Part shown: one piece after another, positions 30,089 to 41,540 of the stretch
Numbering within the stretch: the first letter of the stretch is position 1
Layout of the letters: the number at the start of each line of letters is the position of its first letter
Origin: Ichthyophis bannanicus
Lineage: Eukaryota > Chordata > Amphibia > Gymnophiona > Ichthyophiidae
DNA: 64,000 nucleotides
Direction of reading: 5' to 3'
Assembly (NCBI GenBank): GCA_033557465.1
Contig: CM066033.1
Coordinates: forward strand, 231,262,109 to 231,326,108
Program-made: the position numbers and the translations under genes
Notes under the pieces: model-generated
Databases searched by the model: none
What the model was told of the DNA's origin: nothing
The model's input: the letters and a program-made list of their open reading frames with translations, nothing else

Positions 30089-31045
30089 AGAAACATAGAA
30101 ACATGATGACAGAAAAAGACCACATGGCCTATCTAGTCTGTCCTTCCATAACAACAACTACAACAGTCCACTTTTTACCTTTAGAGATCCTCTGTGTTGG
30201 TCCCATGCTGGCAGTTTTTTGGACTTACTTCCACTTTTCTTAAAGCATGGAATATAACTGGTTTGGGCTTCCAAAATAGTATTTTTAAACAGCATCCAAA
30301 CCTTAGCAACTGCTCCTTTTAGTTTTTCTTAACTATTTTCCTCATTTTATCATAGTCTCCCTTTTGAAAGTTAAAAGGTAGTACTGTGGATTTCCTTACC
30401 ATACTTCCTTCATTTATTAAATCAAATGTGAGCATGCTGTGATCACTATTGCCAAGTGGCCCCAACACCCTTATCTCTTGCACAAGATCTTCTGTTCCAC
30501 TAAGGACTAGGTTTAAAATGGCTTCCCCTCTGGTTGGTTCATGAACCAGCTGTTTCAAGAAGCAGTCATTTATTTCAGCTAGAAACTTTATCTCCCTAGC
30601 ATGTCCTGCCATGACAATGACCCAGTTGATACTGTGGTAATTGAAATCACCCATTATTATTACTGTGTTGTAACTTTTGTTAGCTTCCCTGATTTCTTTG
30701 AGCATTTCATCATCCATTTGTTCGTTCTGGTCAGGCAGTTGATAGTATACCACCACTGCCATCGCTTTCCCTTTCCCCTTTTTGCGTGAAATTTCAATCC
30801 ATAGAGATTCTACAGTGAGTTTTGTTTCCTGCAAAACTTTAATCCTTTGTGACTCAATGCCATCCCTAACATAGAGAGCAGCCCCTCCACCAATTTGGTC
30901 TGCTCTATCATTACGATATAGTTTGTACCCAGGTATCACAGTGTCCCACTGGTTGTCCTCCTTCCACTATGTCTCTGAGATACCAATCATATCTAACCTC
31001 TCATTAAGTGCTATATATTCTAACTCTCCCATGGTGCTAAGAGTT
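30089..31045 (-). mobile_element. Internally deleted CR1 LINE: endonuclease joined to 3' end
   Basis: On minus the EN domain (31045 to about 30230) is followed directly by the last codons of the CR1 RT ORF and the CR1 3' UTR. The end carries the ATGTTTCTATGTTTCTA-type terminal repeats at about 30089-30105. The whole RT domain is absent. Compare 61620-61747 for the intact 3' end. Confidence 0.75.
30319..30939 (-). pseudogene. CR1 AP-type endonuclease fragment
   Basis: This 206-residue frame is most of an AP-like endonuclease that would nick target DNA. It has GGGAALYVRDGIESQ (about 18-32), MAVVVYYQLPDQNEQ, IIMGDFNYHSINW (about 94) and GNSDHSMLTFDL (about 163). The N-terminal LNARS and ETW motifs lie upstream behind a stop near 30970. 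It ends in KKN at a stop, after which only the CR1 3' end remains. Confidence 0.8.
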
Positions 31046-31049
31046 TTGT

Positions 31050-31765
31050 GCTTTTATTTCTTTTATTAGTTCTTGGTGTGGATAATGCAGCTGCAGCAAT
31101 TGTATTATTCCAGTTGTTAATTAGTTGTTCTGTGTTAGAGATGTCTAAATCCAGCTGTGGGATGACTTCATTGAGAGAAGATTATTTCTCGAATTGTTCA
31201 AATCTGCGCTTGTTGTCATGGATGTACCCCTCCTTGTTCTTTGGAATGCTTTGTGGACATGTGGAATTTATTATATAGTGTTCTGACCAAAGAACCGGTC
31301 TGATTTTGGGTGCAGAGTGGAAGCCACTGTGTAGAAATTGGTGGGGGGCAAAGAGGAGGTCAAGTGTTCCTCCTTTTTCATGACTAGAGTTGATTATGAT
31401 TTGCTTGTATTGTAATGCATCCATTGCTTCGAGGATGGAATGAGCTTGTTTGGTGGAAGTGGATAAGAGGTTCAGGTCACTTAGGAGAAAGAATAGCTTT
31501 CTTGTGTCCAAATGAATTCATCTGAACTTGTAGTCAGTAATCTATATGCGAGGCAAAGTATTAGATGTTTGTTTGCAATAGTGATCTTGTCTAGCTAATC
31601 TGCGGTTGTGATAATATTAAAGTTTAATTGTTCTTTGGCCAGGATGAGTACTCTGCCACCCCTCCATAGTAGTCTGGGGCAGTTATAAAAAAATATGTGT
31701 AGGTGGTGTTAGTTGGTTTAATAATATATTATCTGTTTACGTGAACCATGTTTCTCTTAAACACA
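31050..31765 (-). pseudogene. L2 LINE endonuclease fragment
   Basis: The open part (31511-31182) reads LLSDLNLLSTSTKQAHSILE, SSHEKGGTLDLLFAPHQFL and a decayed SEHYIINSTCPQ. These align with GDLN...HEKGHTLDMVF...SDHH in the L2 at 9527-12412. An upstream piece (about 31740-31620) resembles ETWFT...NCPR. It is cut at 31768 by the left end of the first 4-kb TIR element. Confidence 0.7.
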
Positions 31766-31800
31766 TAGGAATATGTTTACTAAACTGCGGTAATCATGAA

Positions 31801-31892
31801 TAATGCGCATTATGTAGCGTTAACAATCGTAAGCGCAGCATAACGCGTGTTATGCTGCACTTACGATCGTTAGCGTTACATAACGCGCATTA
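31801..31892. repeat. 92-bp subterminal palindrome of TIR element copy 1
   Basis: It is symmetric about position 31846/31847 (CATAACGCGTGTTATG), with about five mismatched or wobble pairs over 46-bp arms. It contains repeated CGATCGTTA and TAACGCG words. Confidence 0.85.
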
Positions 31893-33180
31893 TGATGCGC
31901 TAACGATCGTAATGCCCCGCGGCGCGGTAAAACACCGCAGAAGGTGGAGAGAGGGCGGAGAGAAGGGGTCAATGGGCGGAGAGTGGGCGGGGAGAGGCTC
32001 CCTTCACACTAACACGCTGATCTGAAGAGCTCAATTCCAACGCGAATGAAAATCTGCCGTTAAATGCACATTACAGGGGAGAGAAACCATTTCAGTGTCA
32101 GCAATGTGCAACCCAGGCAGGGAAACCTAAAAAGGTGATAAGTGTGATACATGTGCACAGAACAAAAAGGGCACATAAACACTGAAAATGACCCCAACAA
32201 ACCGGAAAAAAAACATGATAAAGCTGGCCAATAGTGGTATCAATGAGAAACATCAACCCCTCCCTCCCCGAGTAAGCTCCATAGAACAGATATAAATCGT
32301 GGAAGGGTCTATAATCCATCCCCATACAAGGTGAATGAGCCCACAGTGAAATAGCGCTGCTCAGGGTTTTCCCCACCATCGGACAGGGTTCCTATGGCGA
32401 GCACATGTCCCGCAACATCAGGGCGGGCATGTCGGAACGGCAACTGGACAAATGCCGGAGAAGGGGATACAGAGGGCCGCAGTTGGCACATGCTGTGGTG
32501 CAGCTGGGCCACAGTGCAGACTAGGTAATGCCTAGGTGGCCCATACGAATGCTGAAGCAGCAGAGCAGCCAGACAGCAACTGCTGAAGGCCCAACATGGG
32601 CACGACTGTGTTTCCCACAGTGTCACAGGGGATAGTACCCAGCAGCTACCCCCAAGGGCACGGAACATTGGCAGGCGGTGCTGGGGGGAAGCGTGGACAC
32701 CTATGCAGGCACCCCTACCCCAGAACCCGCACCATAGGCAGCCACCTACCTGCACACTGGATGGCCTGAGACTGCGCACCACCAGCAGAAGGGCATGTCA
32801 GCATGGTGGCTGAGGGATACTGGTGGTGAAGGGGACAGTGGCAGCTGCCCAGAGCAGACCGTGGCCTAGCCCTGTGTATGTGGGTGCCGTGTACTGCAAC
32901 AGATGGGCCCTGTCTGACGAACAGTCATGGTATCACCAAGGAATTTACTGACTCTGTGACAACAAGGTGGTGCAGTGCTCAAAACCAGTGTATTCAGAAG
33001 CAGCGGGTCACAGGTTCAAGTCCCAGCTGTGGTTCCCGCCAACCCAGTCCCCATATTTTACCCACTACTACAACGTGCTAATACAGACAGCACCTTTATT
33101 GCAGATGACGTAAACATGCTCAAGACACCTACATTTTACCCTGCAGAGCACAGACACCATAAACATGCACATTACCTAGA

Positions 33181-33378
33181 GCAGAGCCTCCCAAATGCAG
33201 TCCTGGAGGGCCAAACACCATTCCGGTTCCATGCTGCCTCTGATAAAGATGCCTGTGCTGCATTTCTATGCGCCACCCTCATGGTATGCAGATGTATCTC
33301 ATGCATATTCATGAGGGACAGCATGAAAACCCGAACAGTGTTTGGCACCGCAGGACTGGAGTTGGGAACCTCTGCCGT
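33181..33378. repeat. Nested palindromic MITE-like block in copy 1
   Basis: The left arm reads CAGTCCTGGAGGGCCAAACA. The right arm reads TGTTTGGCACCGCAGGACTG, followed by GAGTTGGGAACCTCTGCC. The centre has TGCATATTCATGAGGGACAG. The same block occurs in copies 2 (53461-53666) and 3 (split by CR1), so it was part of the ancestor. Confidence 0.7.
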
Positions 33379-35187
33379 AAAGCAGCAGCCAACAGGGGCA
33401 GACACACCCGCACCCACAGGCCCCATTAGCCAAAGCCTCCTGGAGAGGAAGGACATTGGGCTCTGCGTGCATCTCCCATTACTAGCACTTGCATACCTTA
33501 GTAATGCCACCCTAAACCTGGGAATATGGTACACATCTTTAAAGAGGCTGCTATGAGTACTGGCAGATAGCAATTCCTAGGTTAAGTACACTTTTCTGAG
33601 TGAGCTGCATCATAGCAACCTTTCTGATGTCTGTGGAGTGTGCTACAGGTCTTGTGTCTGACAGTGTTTACCAAACTGGGGAGTGACTCCTACAGTATTG
33701 CGTACCATAGCCATGCCTGCACTGTGCCCAGGACTGGTGTGGTGGCCTGGGCTGCCCAACACTTCTATAGTTGCACAATGCTGGCATAGGTGTGGGGAGT
33801 GTGTGTGTGTCTGTCTATCCAGTGTGTGGTGGCTGCCAACACCCTCCACAGCCCACACTGCTAGCACTGTTGCCAGTATTGGCCTGCCAATGTGCATAAT
33901 GAGGAGCAAGGTACTGTGGGAATAGCCTGGATAGGGTGGCCTGGCCTGGATGCATCTGCACACAGCATAGGGCAATGGCTCGGACATTGTAGTGCCTGGC
34001 CACCACCTGCCCGGACAGGATGGCCATAGCATGTCCTGCTGGGAGGTCACTCTCACCCTGACTGAGCAGTGACCATGGCATGACTAGGTTCCCCCATAGT
34101 ACTATATAGAACTTCTCTCATGTGATATTTGTGGGTTTTCTTTTGGGGCCAAATCACTGACTTATCTGCTTGGTGTGTATGCTGACATCCCTGTTCTGGG
34201 CACATGCATTTCCTCCAGGACCATGCACTATGGACTAGCTGGCGGACTGTCTGCAGCTAGTATGTGTCTTGCTGGAACACCTTGCAGGGTGCAGCGGCTG
34301 GAGGTTTGCGGCTGGAGGTTTGCTGCTGGAGAATGTCAGATTTTTGGGGGGATCAGCTGTGCCTTTCCAGGCCTTCAGTCTGCTATTGCTTTATGGATGT
34401 GTACAGCTCTGCATTGCCTGCCCTGTAGCGTGTTTGATCCCTAGCAAGACTGGGGTGATGGTCCCCTCTACTGCCACCATTGCAGGCGGGTAGAAAGTGG
34501 ATCTGTTGGTGGGAGATCCTGTCCCCCACCCTGAGCCCCAGAGGGTGCGTTGGGTGGTGGTATATAATCTCCCTGTGGGTCCCAACACCCCCCTTCACTT
34601 ACATCATGTGACCATGGCACCCACACAGGGTATGCACTTTTCTGGGTGCATCATAGTCCACAAGGGCTAGATGTGACATACAGATGAACACAGGCATATC
34701 CTAGGGGTGTTTGCAAGGACTACCTATCACACATTGGCACTGATGGGGACCTGCAGCATAGCCTATCTCATCAAAGCCAGGTGCTGTGAGAATGGTGCTG
34801 GGCACCATACCTCTCCCTCAGTGTGAGCACAGGACCCTCACACTGTGACAGTCTGTAGCTACTCTGTGCCACTAACACACACCGTCAGCACCCCCTACCA
34901 GGCTGAGGTGCTGTGGGGTGCATACCCAATCTTGTGATCATCTGTAGACTGCTGATTTACATGTGCTGTGCATCCTGGGTACAGATGGGTTGACCCTATC
35001 CTGGTAACCACAGCAGAATGTGGGTGTGGTGCCGTGCAGTCCTCCTGTAGCCAGCCAGGTATTTGTTAGCAGCTCTAGCTCACTGGTTACTTCACTGCTC
35101 GTGGAGCCAGAGGTCATGGGTTCAAAACCCACAGTGGGGTTTATCGATAGGGCTGTCTTAGGCATTGTCTATTTTTATTGTATATTA

Positions 35188-35428
35188 GTGCTGCCAGCAG
35201 AAACACCCTCAGGGTGCTGTCAACTTAGGGTGGCTCATAAGGCGCCTTATACGGCGCCTTATAAAGCACCTTATAAGGTGCCTTATATGGTGTCCTATAG
35301 GGGACATTATAGGGTGCCTTGGCAGACAGCGCACTTTATAATGTGCCCTATGGAGTGCCTTCTAGGGTGCCTTATGTGGCACCTTAGGTTACGCCACTGT
35401 GAGGGTGTGTTTGCTGGCAGCACTATTA
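35188..35428. repeat. GCCTTATAAGG-rich inverted repeat in copy 1
   Basis: The ends are AGTGCTGCCAGCAGAAACAC and, reversed, AGTGCTGCCAGCAAACACAC. Between them GCGCCTTATA and CACCTTATAAGGTGCC words repeat at short spacing. The copy 2 equivalent is 55456-55650. Confidence 0.7.
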
Positions 35429-35989
35429 AAGTACAACTAAACTTCCTCACAGCCCAATACTTAACCCTTTCCAGGCCAAGCCCAAAACTTTCGGGATCCA
35501 AACTTCTGCCTAAATATTCCTATCAAATGGTATATAATACATGACCGTGGCAGAGGGAACGTCACTACTGGAACATATTGAATAAGATTGGTACAATTTT
35601 CCTGAAATATGCAAACATTAACCCGGCTGCAGAATGTGGATTAAAATATTATAGTAGGCCTTCAAAGGGTTACACATGACGTCTCAGCCAGCCTGATTCA
35701 TTAGGCACACTGGGGAATCAAACCCATGACTCTTGTACCATCAGTCTGTGTAGTGACCATTGTGCTACAGCTCTGTTTCTGTATTTGGGTGTCTGCGCGC
35801 CTTCTTAAGCTTAGCGTGCAGTAACGCGCCCTGTAACGATCGTTGCTGCGCGGCGCCTTATAACGCGCGTTATCGGTAATGATGTACCGCCCATGTCCTT
35901 TTTTGGCATTTCTTCCACTAACACGGCTCCTAACGCGAATCACACTAAAGCAGTTTAGTAAACATACCCCATTGAGGCCAATTAAGGTC

Positions 35990-36360
35990 GGGCCCACCTG
36001 GACATCCAGAAATCTGGATGGGCCGGATTTGCACCTGATTCAGGACCCGCGGGGGCTAGATGTCCCCGTGGCATCAGAATCAGGTGCAGAGGGCCTGGAA
36101 GGGCAGGCCATGCCACGATTCTGAGGATCCAGATGTCCAGCCAATTGCCCGTCTAAGCCGGCTTCAGTGCCTGCATGGAGCCCTTGTGCCATGCGTCCCA
36201 TTGCCATGGCACTAAGATGCCATGCAGGTACCCCGATCCACCGCAGAGATGGTAAGCCTGATTTCCCCACCACCCAAGCACCGACTGGGCCTGCTGAGGC
36301 CTGGATCGGGCTGTGGGGAACCCCTGCCCTTCACCTCCATGCCATGTCCCATTACTTTCT
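35990..36360. repeat. GC-rich dispersed repeat, partner of 26160-26720
   Basis: It shares GGATCGGGCTGTGGGGAA and the GGCTAGATGTCCCCGTGG palindrome with flanking CAGAATCAG. A second small palindrome, ACATCCAGAAATCTGGATG, lies at about 36001-36020. No coding evidence. Confidence 0.45.
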
Positions 36361-36393
36361 GCTGTATTCTTTTGGGGAACTTATTTCAACTCC

Positions 36394-36757
36394 AAGCTTT
36401 ATTGTGTGTCTTGAGGTCACCTTACACGTGTTTCGTCCGAAGCCTTCTTCAGGGGTCTAGACCTTTCTAAAAAACATGTACAAAAAATAAATAAATAATA
36501 TAAATAATATGGATAACCTTTTGTTCTAGATCCCTTCATGGGATTTCCTCCTTAGCTTAGTGCATTCTTACTGTGCTCATTTGTAAATATATGAGTTGTA
36601 TTCTTTATTTTAAATGCATGATGTTTTTATAATGTTTTATCATTATTTATGTATAATATTTATTTATTTTTTTGTATATGTATTTTAGAAAGGTCTAGAG
36701 CCCTGAAGAAGGCTTCAGCCGAAACACATGCAGGGTGACCTCAAGACACACAAAGCT
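36394..36757. repeat. Hairpin element: about 75-bp arms, 210-bp AT-rich loop
   Basis: The left arm (36394-36472) starts AAGCTTTATTGTGTGTCTTG. The right arm (36683-36757) ends CAAGACACACAAAGCT. Each arm contains a CTGAAGA...GAAAC motif. The loop has TATTTAT-rich sequence. It looks like a foldback MITE or two tail fragments in inverted orientation. Confidence 0.8.
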
Positions 36758-36759
36758 CT

Positions 36760-38320
36760 CTGTTTAATCCATGATGTTTACTGACCTGTTTTGTTCTGTG
36801 CATCATACCACTGCAAATGGACTGGTTGTTGTTTGTGCCTTCCAAACCGGACGTACATCCCCACTAAAAAGGACTCAGAATGATCCTCACTATGTCTACA
36901 TTTTAGTCATTGATATAATCAATGAGTGCTCGAGTCTTGTTGCGTGGTGAGTGTATTAATTAGGGCACACCTGATTATTTGATAGCCAGGTTGTTCTTTG
37001 AAATGATGTGCCTCTGAGTTAATGGTGTTGATTTTTATGAGTTTACTTGGACCTCTGTTAGGCAAACGGTGTGTGTGTGTGGTTCCATTGGTTGGTACCT
37101 CTAATTGTGTGGATAATGGGGATTATTCTATAATGCAAAGGGGATGAAACTGACTGCTAGAGAAGTAATATAAGGGCAAGAAGTGTAGTGAATGTGACTA
37201 GTGATGGCAAAATAGCTTTTGGTGGGTGTGGAAGATTAAGATTGTCGTGGATTTTTGTGCCCTTTTATTTTGTTGTGTTAGTGAAGTGTATTGTGAGCTT
37301 TGTCCGCTAGGTTATGCTTGTCTAGATAGATTTGGATTTTTATAAGTTGATATTTGTAATTGTCGTATGGTCATATCAATGTCATTTCCTCTTTGCTCCA
37401 GTCCAAGCATGGCCCTTAGGCATGGGCGCGCCTGCAGTTCAGTTGCTTTATTATAGAGTGCATTGCTGAGTAATGATGCCATGCTATGGGTGGAGCTCAC
37501 CAAGCTCAATGGTAAGGAGGAAGGACCTATGAGGGATTGTGGTATACTAATGTGAAATCGGGGCTGCGTCTGGGTGCCGGCTTGTTAGGCTTGCCTTTAT
37601 CTCCTTGCCTGCAGCTCTGTCGCTTTATTATGGTGTCGCCGAGTGATACTTGTATTCTGCTTGTCCACTGCGAGGAAAAAAGTTATGCTACACACTGAGT
37701 GAGAGGGAAGAGATAGTAGCATGATGTTCTTTATATAATAGGTGCCACTAAGAGGGACGTAATGTGGAGGTCATTACTGCACATTAAGTACTAATGTGGT
37801 ACAATTATGAGTTATTAGCTGGGCCGTTAGTGCACATTGGTCCTCATTTCTCTGCTTTAACAGCACTGCTGCCTCCCCAAAGTGCTGGGAACACCACCAC
37901 TACCAATTAATGCAGAGCCTTTGCAGCTAAAGCACCTGTCACCACATATTGAAGGTAATGATATAATTTCCTGCACAATCAATGGCTGTTGTTGCACATG
38001 TATTTGGGGCCTAGTCTATAAAGTGAAGCATGTGCATGCTTTATTTATAGAACAGAGGTGTACAGCCATGCCTGCATGTGTGAATTTAGCCCCCACCTAG
38101 ACTCCTCCCCCATGTACACCGCATCTGAAATTACACACAATGGACTTATGCACCCACCTTTAGAATAGCGACTATTCAGCACACACCCAAGTTCTTTAGA
38201 ACAGGGATTTCTGCATGTTTCAAGCACATAGCTCTCTGCACCATCTATATAGAATCAGGACCCATTAGGTGCTAAACTGTAATGTACCTTAGTAAATAGG
38301 CTTCTTACAGGGAAAATTCA
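36760..38320. other. No gene; weak duplicated block
   Basis: CCTGCAGTTCAGTTGCTTTATTATA-like sequence at about 37430-37455 resembles CCTGCAGCTCTGTCGCTTTA at about 37609-37630, so about 180 bp may be duplicated. Otherwise nothing is recognisable. Confidence 0.3.
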
Positions 38321-38324
38321 ATGG

Positions 38325-38890
38325 GACTTATAAGTTTAGCAGCTTCTGCCAAACATACAAGTCTCCTAGCCATTGATTTTCTGCAGCACTATATGGACAG
38401 TGCCACAGAAAATCCCTCTAAATATCCTGGAACTATCCAAATAGTGTTGAGAGTGGAGTGTTGGAGTTCCACCTAACTATTCATATAGTGGCGATATACG
38501 TCACTATCCATATAGTAAAGGGGTTTAATTTAGGCCTGCAGAAAAGCAGTCCTAACTTCAATAAACCAGTCCTAACTTCAATAGACCAGCTGAATGTTGC
38601 TGTTGTGCTTACAGATACCGGCAGTGAGTGTTTCTATGTGCATTCGGTGCTGCTGTCTCTCTGGATAGTGACTCTAAATATGTGTAGCTTTTTAAAACAC
38701 CAGGGTTGGCATTTAAAAAAAATACTAAATGGAGGGTCTGAATATTGACCCATTAATTTGCAAACCCTTTGGGGACTAGGGAATACCTACTGTGCCTAAA
38801 ATGTAACTTGCCTTCAGCTACTACTGGAAAGGCATGAGTTAAATAGACATAAATAAATAAAACTTCCCTTGGCCTACTAATGAGAAGGCA
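38325..38890. repeat. Dispersed repeat (partner 19960-20335) followed by a SINE/LINE tail
   Basis: GTTGGCATTTAAAAAAAATA and TCTGAATATTGACC match the copy at 19960-20335. A 20-bp direct repeat, CAGTCCTAACTTCAATA, occurs twice at about 38547 and 38567. From about 38755 a tail with CAAACCCTTTGGGGACTAGG and AAATAAATAAAAC follows, like CORE-SINE 3' ends. Confidence 0.4.
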
Positions 38891-40814
38891 TGACTAAAAG
38901 TAAGTACATATCCCTTGAACATGGCTGGCTCTTTGAAACAGCGCTTTAAAGCTTCTTAAAAGACCTTAATTAAGAGGGTAACTTTTATTAATATGAACAG
39001 TACATTAAACAAGACATCTGGATTTTTTGTGATCTAGAAAATTCAAACCAAATGTGACCATTCAAAAAAAAAAAATGACATGGCTAACAATTAACTATGA
39101 GCTGTCAAATGTACGGTAAGCAGTGTCCCGCCAAACTGTGTGGGAGTCCTCCACCCATGGTGCTTGCCAGTAGGGGGAGGTGCTACGATATCGCACAGCC
39201 TGGCGGGAATGTTGATGGTAAGCCTTAGTGAAAGTATGCACGTTCATTCTGCTAAGAAAGTCCTAGCCATGCTCAGGGTTGAAATCCAGGAAATTCAAAA
39301 CTGTTGCACATGAGGAGGAACGTTGAATGTTTATATTATTTTAAACAGTAAAAATTACAATTGATTGCAAAGGCGCAAATCACTGACATTTATGGCGAGA
39401 TTGCTCACATCTTCTAAATATGAAATATTGGCAGTAATTAACTTTCAGTAATTACCTCATCCTCTTTTATTGTGCTTTTAGAATATTTTCTTAAGCTTGA
39501 GTTACTAAAATTTCAAATAATGCTGGGACAGGCTGTCATGGCTCTTTATCCAAATGAATCATACTCTTTTGTAAACAGTTCCTGTGATCTGATTTCCAGG
39601 GGGACAGGCATTGCACAAGGCCGGGGATTTGCAGTGGATTTGCAGATATGCAGTTTCAGTTAAGTTACTAAGCTTGAGTTTATGGCCCTTTTCCTCAGCA
39701 TCTTAAGTCCGTTTGCCACCCAGCCTCTAAACTTGACAACATTCAATGAACTGAGCAAGGAGATTGCAAATGGTGCCAGAGGAAAGTCCCAGCAAGCAGT
39801 TAGATTTGATTTAATCAGCTCTGCTGAGTTGTCAGAATTGGCTCATTAAGGGCACAAGCATAAGAGTGAGAAGTTCTCTTTCAAAAGTAGGTGGCACAAC
39901 TTTATTGGGACCTTACAAAGGGAAGCAGAAAATAACTGTAGACTTAACCCCTCTCACAGTGTGTAATCATTTTATTAAATTAGCACTTTGCTCATTTCCT
40001 GGTTTTGCTTCTGAAATGTCCCCTTCTTTCCACTACCTGCTTCGGTAGTCACATGGGGTGAATCAAGAACCCCTTGCTGGCTGAGGGGACTCGGGATCCA
40101 ATGGCCTTTCTTGTCAGCAGTCACCCTTTGACATTTGGCAGCCTGTATCTCTCTAGAGTCTGAGCACATTACATTTGAGCTGTCTGTGAACCCTCTCACT
40201 CCTAATGGGCAAAAATCCAAGCCTTCATCTTACTGCCAAACCACTGGACAGCCCATTCATTATTTTGCTAATATTTCATAAGACCTAATGTTTGAGTAAA
40301 ATGTCCCAGGCTGGCTGTCATTTTTTAGGTTTCTTCACCTTGAGACATCATTGAAAATAAGGTTTGTGTTTCCAACTACTTCCCATTGTACAATAAAGCA
40401 ATGCATAAAATAGGTTTGGGATATTTCTTAGCCATAGAGAAGGGTAATTTGACTCAACATTTTCTGTGTGCAAAGTATGTGTTATGCACAGAAAATGGCT
40501 TTCATAAACTTTTAGGATATCTATGTATTTCTAAGTATGTGCTCTGATAAAATGGCAAGTACCCATATGCACTATACATAGGCGTTCCCAGGGCGTAGTT
40601 TGGGGACAGAGATGTGATATACGCATGTCTTTTATAAAATACATGAATGCATGCATACAGTATCTTCTTCAGAGCAAGTGCAAATTTCTGCATGCCAGTT
40701 TAGGTTCTATTTCAGCTGGTTCAGGTACCTTATTGGACATTTGGCAAGGGTAATTTTTTAAAAGGACACTTATGTGGAATGTCCAAAAAAATCACCTATT
40801 TATGCCTATTTTAT
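38891..40814. other. Unique-looking DNA, no gene recognised
   Basis: Short frames only (up to about 80 residues), without domains or a credible splice pattern. No repeat family was recognised, so it may be ordinary intergenic or intronic DNA. Confidence 0.35.
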
Positions 40815-41500
40815 AAAGGCTAAAATATAATACTATTCCCCTTCCACCTACATATATCTGTCCTTCTTATTTTAAAACTCAGACTTTACACCCATTCCAT
40901 ATTCATAGCAAAAATTTTCACTTTTACTCTTTTCAGTTATTTGATACTTAAAGAATCAAGTCACTAGTGCTTAGCTGTTTACTTGCAAAGGCAACTCGCA
41001 AAATTTTGTTTAGCTTCTGCCCGCTATGCTTACTGTTACTTTCTCATAGCCTCCATTTCAGTGGAAGTCACAAGCTTGTTGGAAGATTTGGAACAAGTTT
41101 TGTAAGAAGAATTCCCTGATACAAATGGAATCATCAAAACATAGAGCTATGCTGAGGCTGCATAGGAAAAGGTAACAGGGATGGTGTAGAGAGCAGAAGT
41201 TGAATAAAATTTTGCGGGTTGCCTTTGCAAGTAAACAGCCAAGAACTCTTGAGACTTACAGGTGACTTGATTCTTTAAGAACTGAGCAACTGAAAAGAGT
41301 AAAAGTGAATATTTTTTGCAATAGAAATGGAATGTTTGTAAAATTTCAGTTTTAAAATAAAAAGGACAGCCATTATGGGCAAACTGCATGTTCAGCCTCA
41401 AAGGAAGTTTATTTGACAAAAGTTATTGAAATTAGAAGTCTGTTTTTCAAAAGGATATCTATGTATAGGTGGAAAGAAAATAGTATTATTTTTTACTCTT
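40815..41500. repeat. Large imperfect inverted repeat of about 690 bp
   Basis: The left arm (about 40815-41058) contains AAAGAATCAAGTCAC and TGTTTACTTGCAAAGGCAAC. The right arm (about 41145-41500) contains GTTGCCTTTGCAAGTAAACA, GTGACTTGATTCTTTAAG and ACTGAAAAGAGTAAAAGTGA in reverse complement. The outer part (ATGTATAGGTGGAAAG) also pairs, after an insertion of about 80 bp in the right arm. Arm identity looks about 80-90%. The loop is short (about 85 bp). Confidence 0.8.
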
Positions 41501-41540
41501 TTGATTAGTCATACTCCTGGGACTAAAGTTAATTATCAAT

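Larger units (their letters stand above)
31768..35970 (+). mobile_element. 4-kb TIR element, copy 1
   Basis: The ends are inverted repeats: GGAATATGTTTACTAAACTG on the left and CAGTTTAGTAAACATACCCC on the right. Next to the left end is a 92-bp palindrome (31801-31892), then a GC-rich GGGCGGAGAG-type stretch. The interior carries a tRNA-like unit (32964-33035), a palindromic MITE-like block (about 33181-33378), a second tRNA-like unit (35070-35140), a GCCTTATAAGG-rich palindrome (35188-35428) and a third, reversed tRNA-like unit (35712-35775). No protein motif was found on either strand. It lies in an L2 fragment on the left. Non-autonomous DNA transposon is the best reading; superfamily unknown. 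Confidence 0.7.

Noticed and set aside
32309..32782. 157-residue minus frame in TIR element copy 1 as a transposase
   Set aside because: The equivalent frames in copies 2 and 3 are disrupted and shifted, and no catalytic motif is visible.
32964..33035. tRNA gene in the 4-kb TIR element
   Set aside because: A and B boxes are present, but I could not fit acceptor and anticodon stems; it is repeated at the same place in all three copies.
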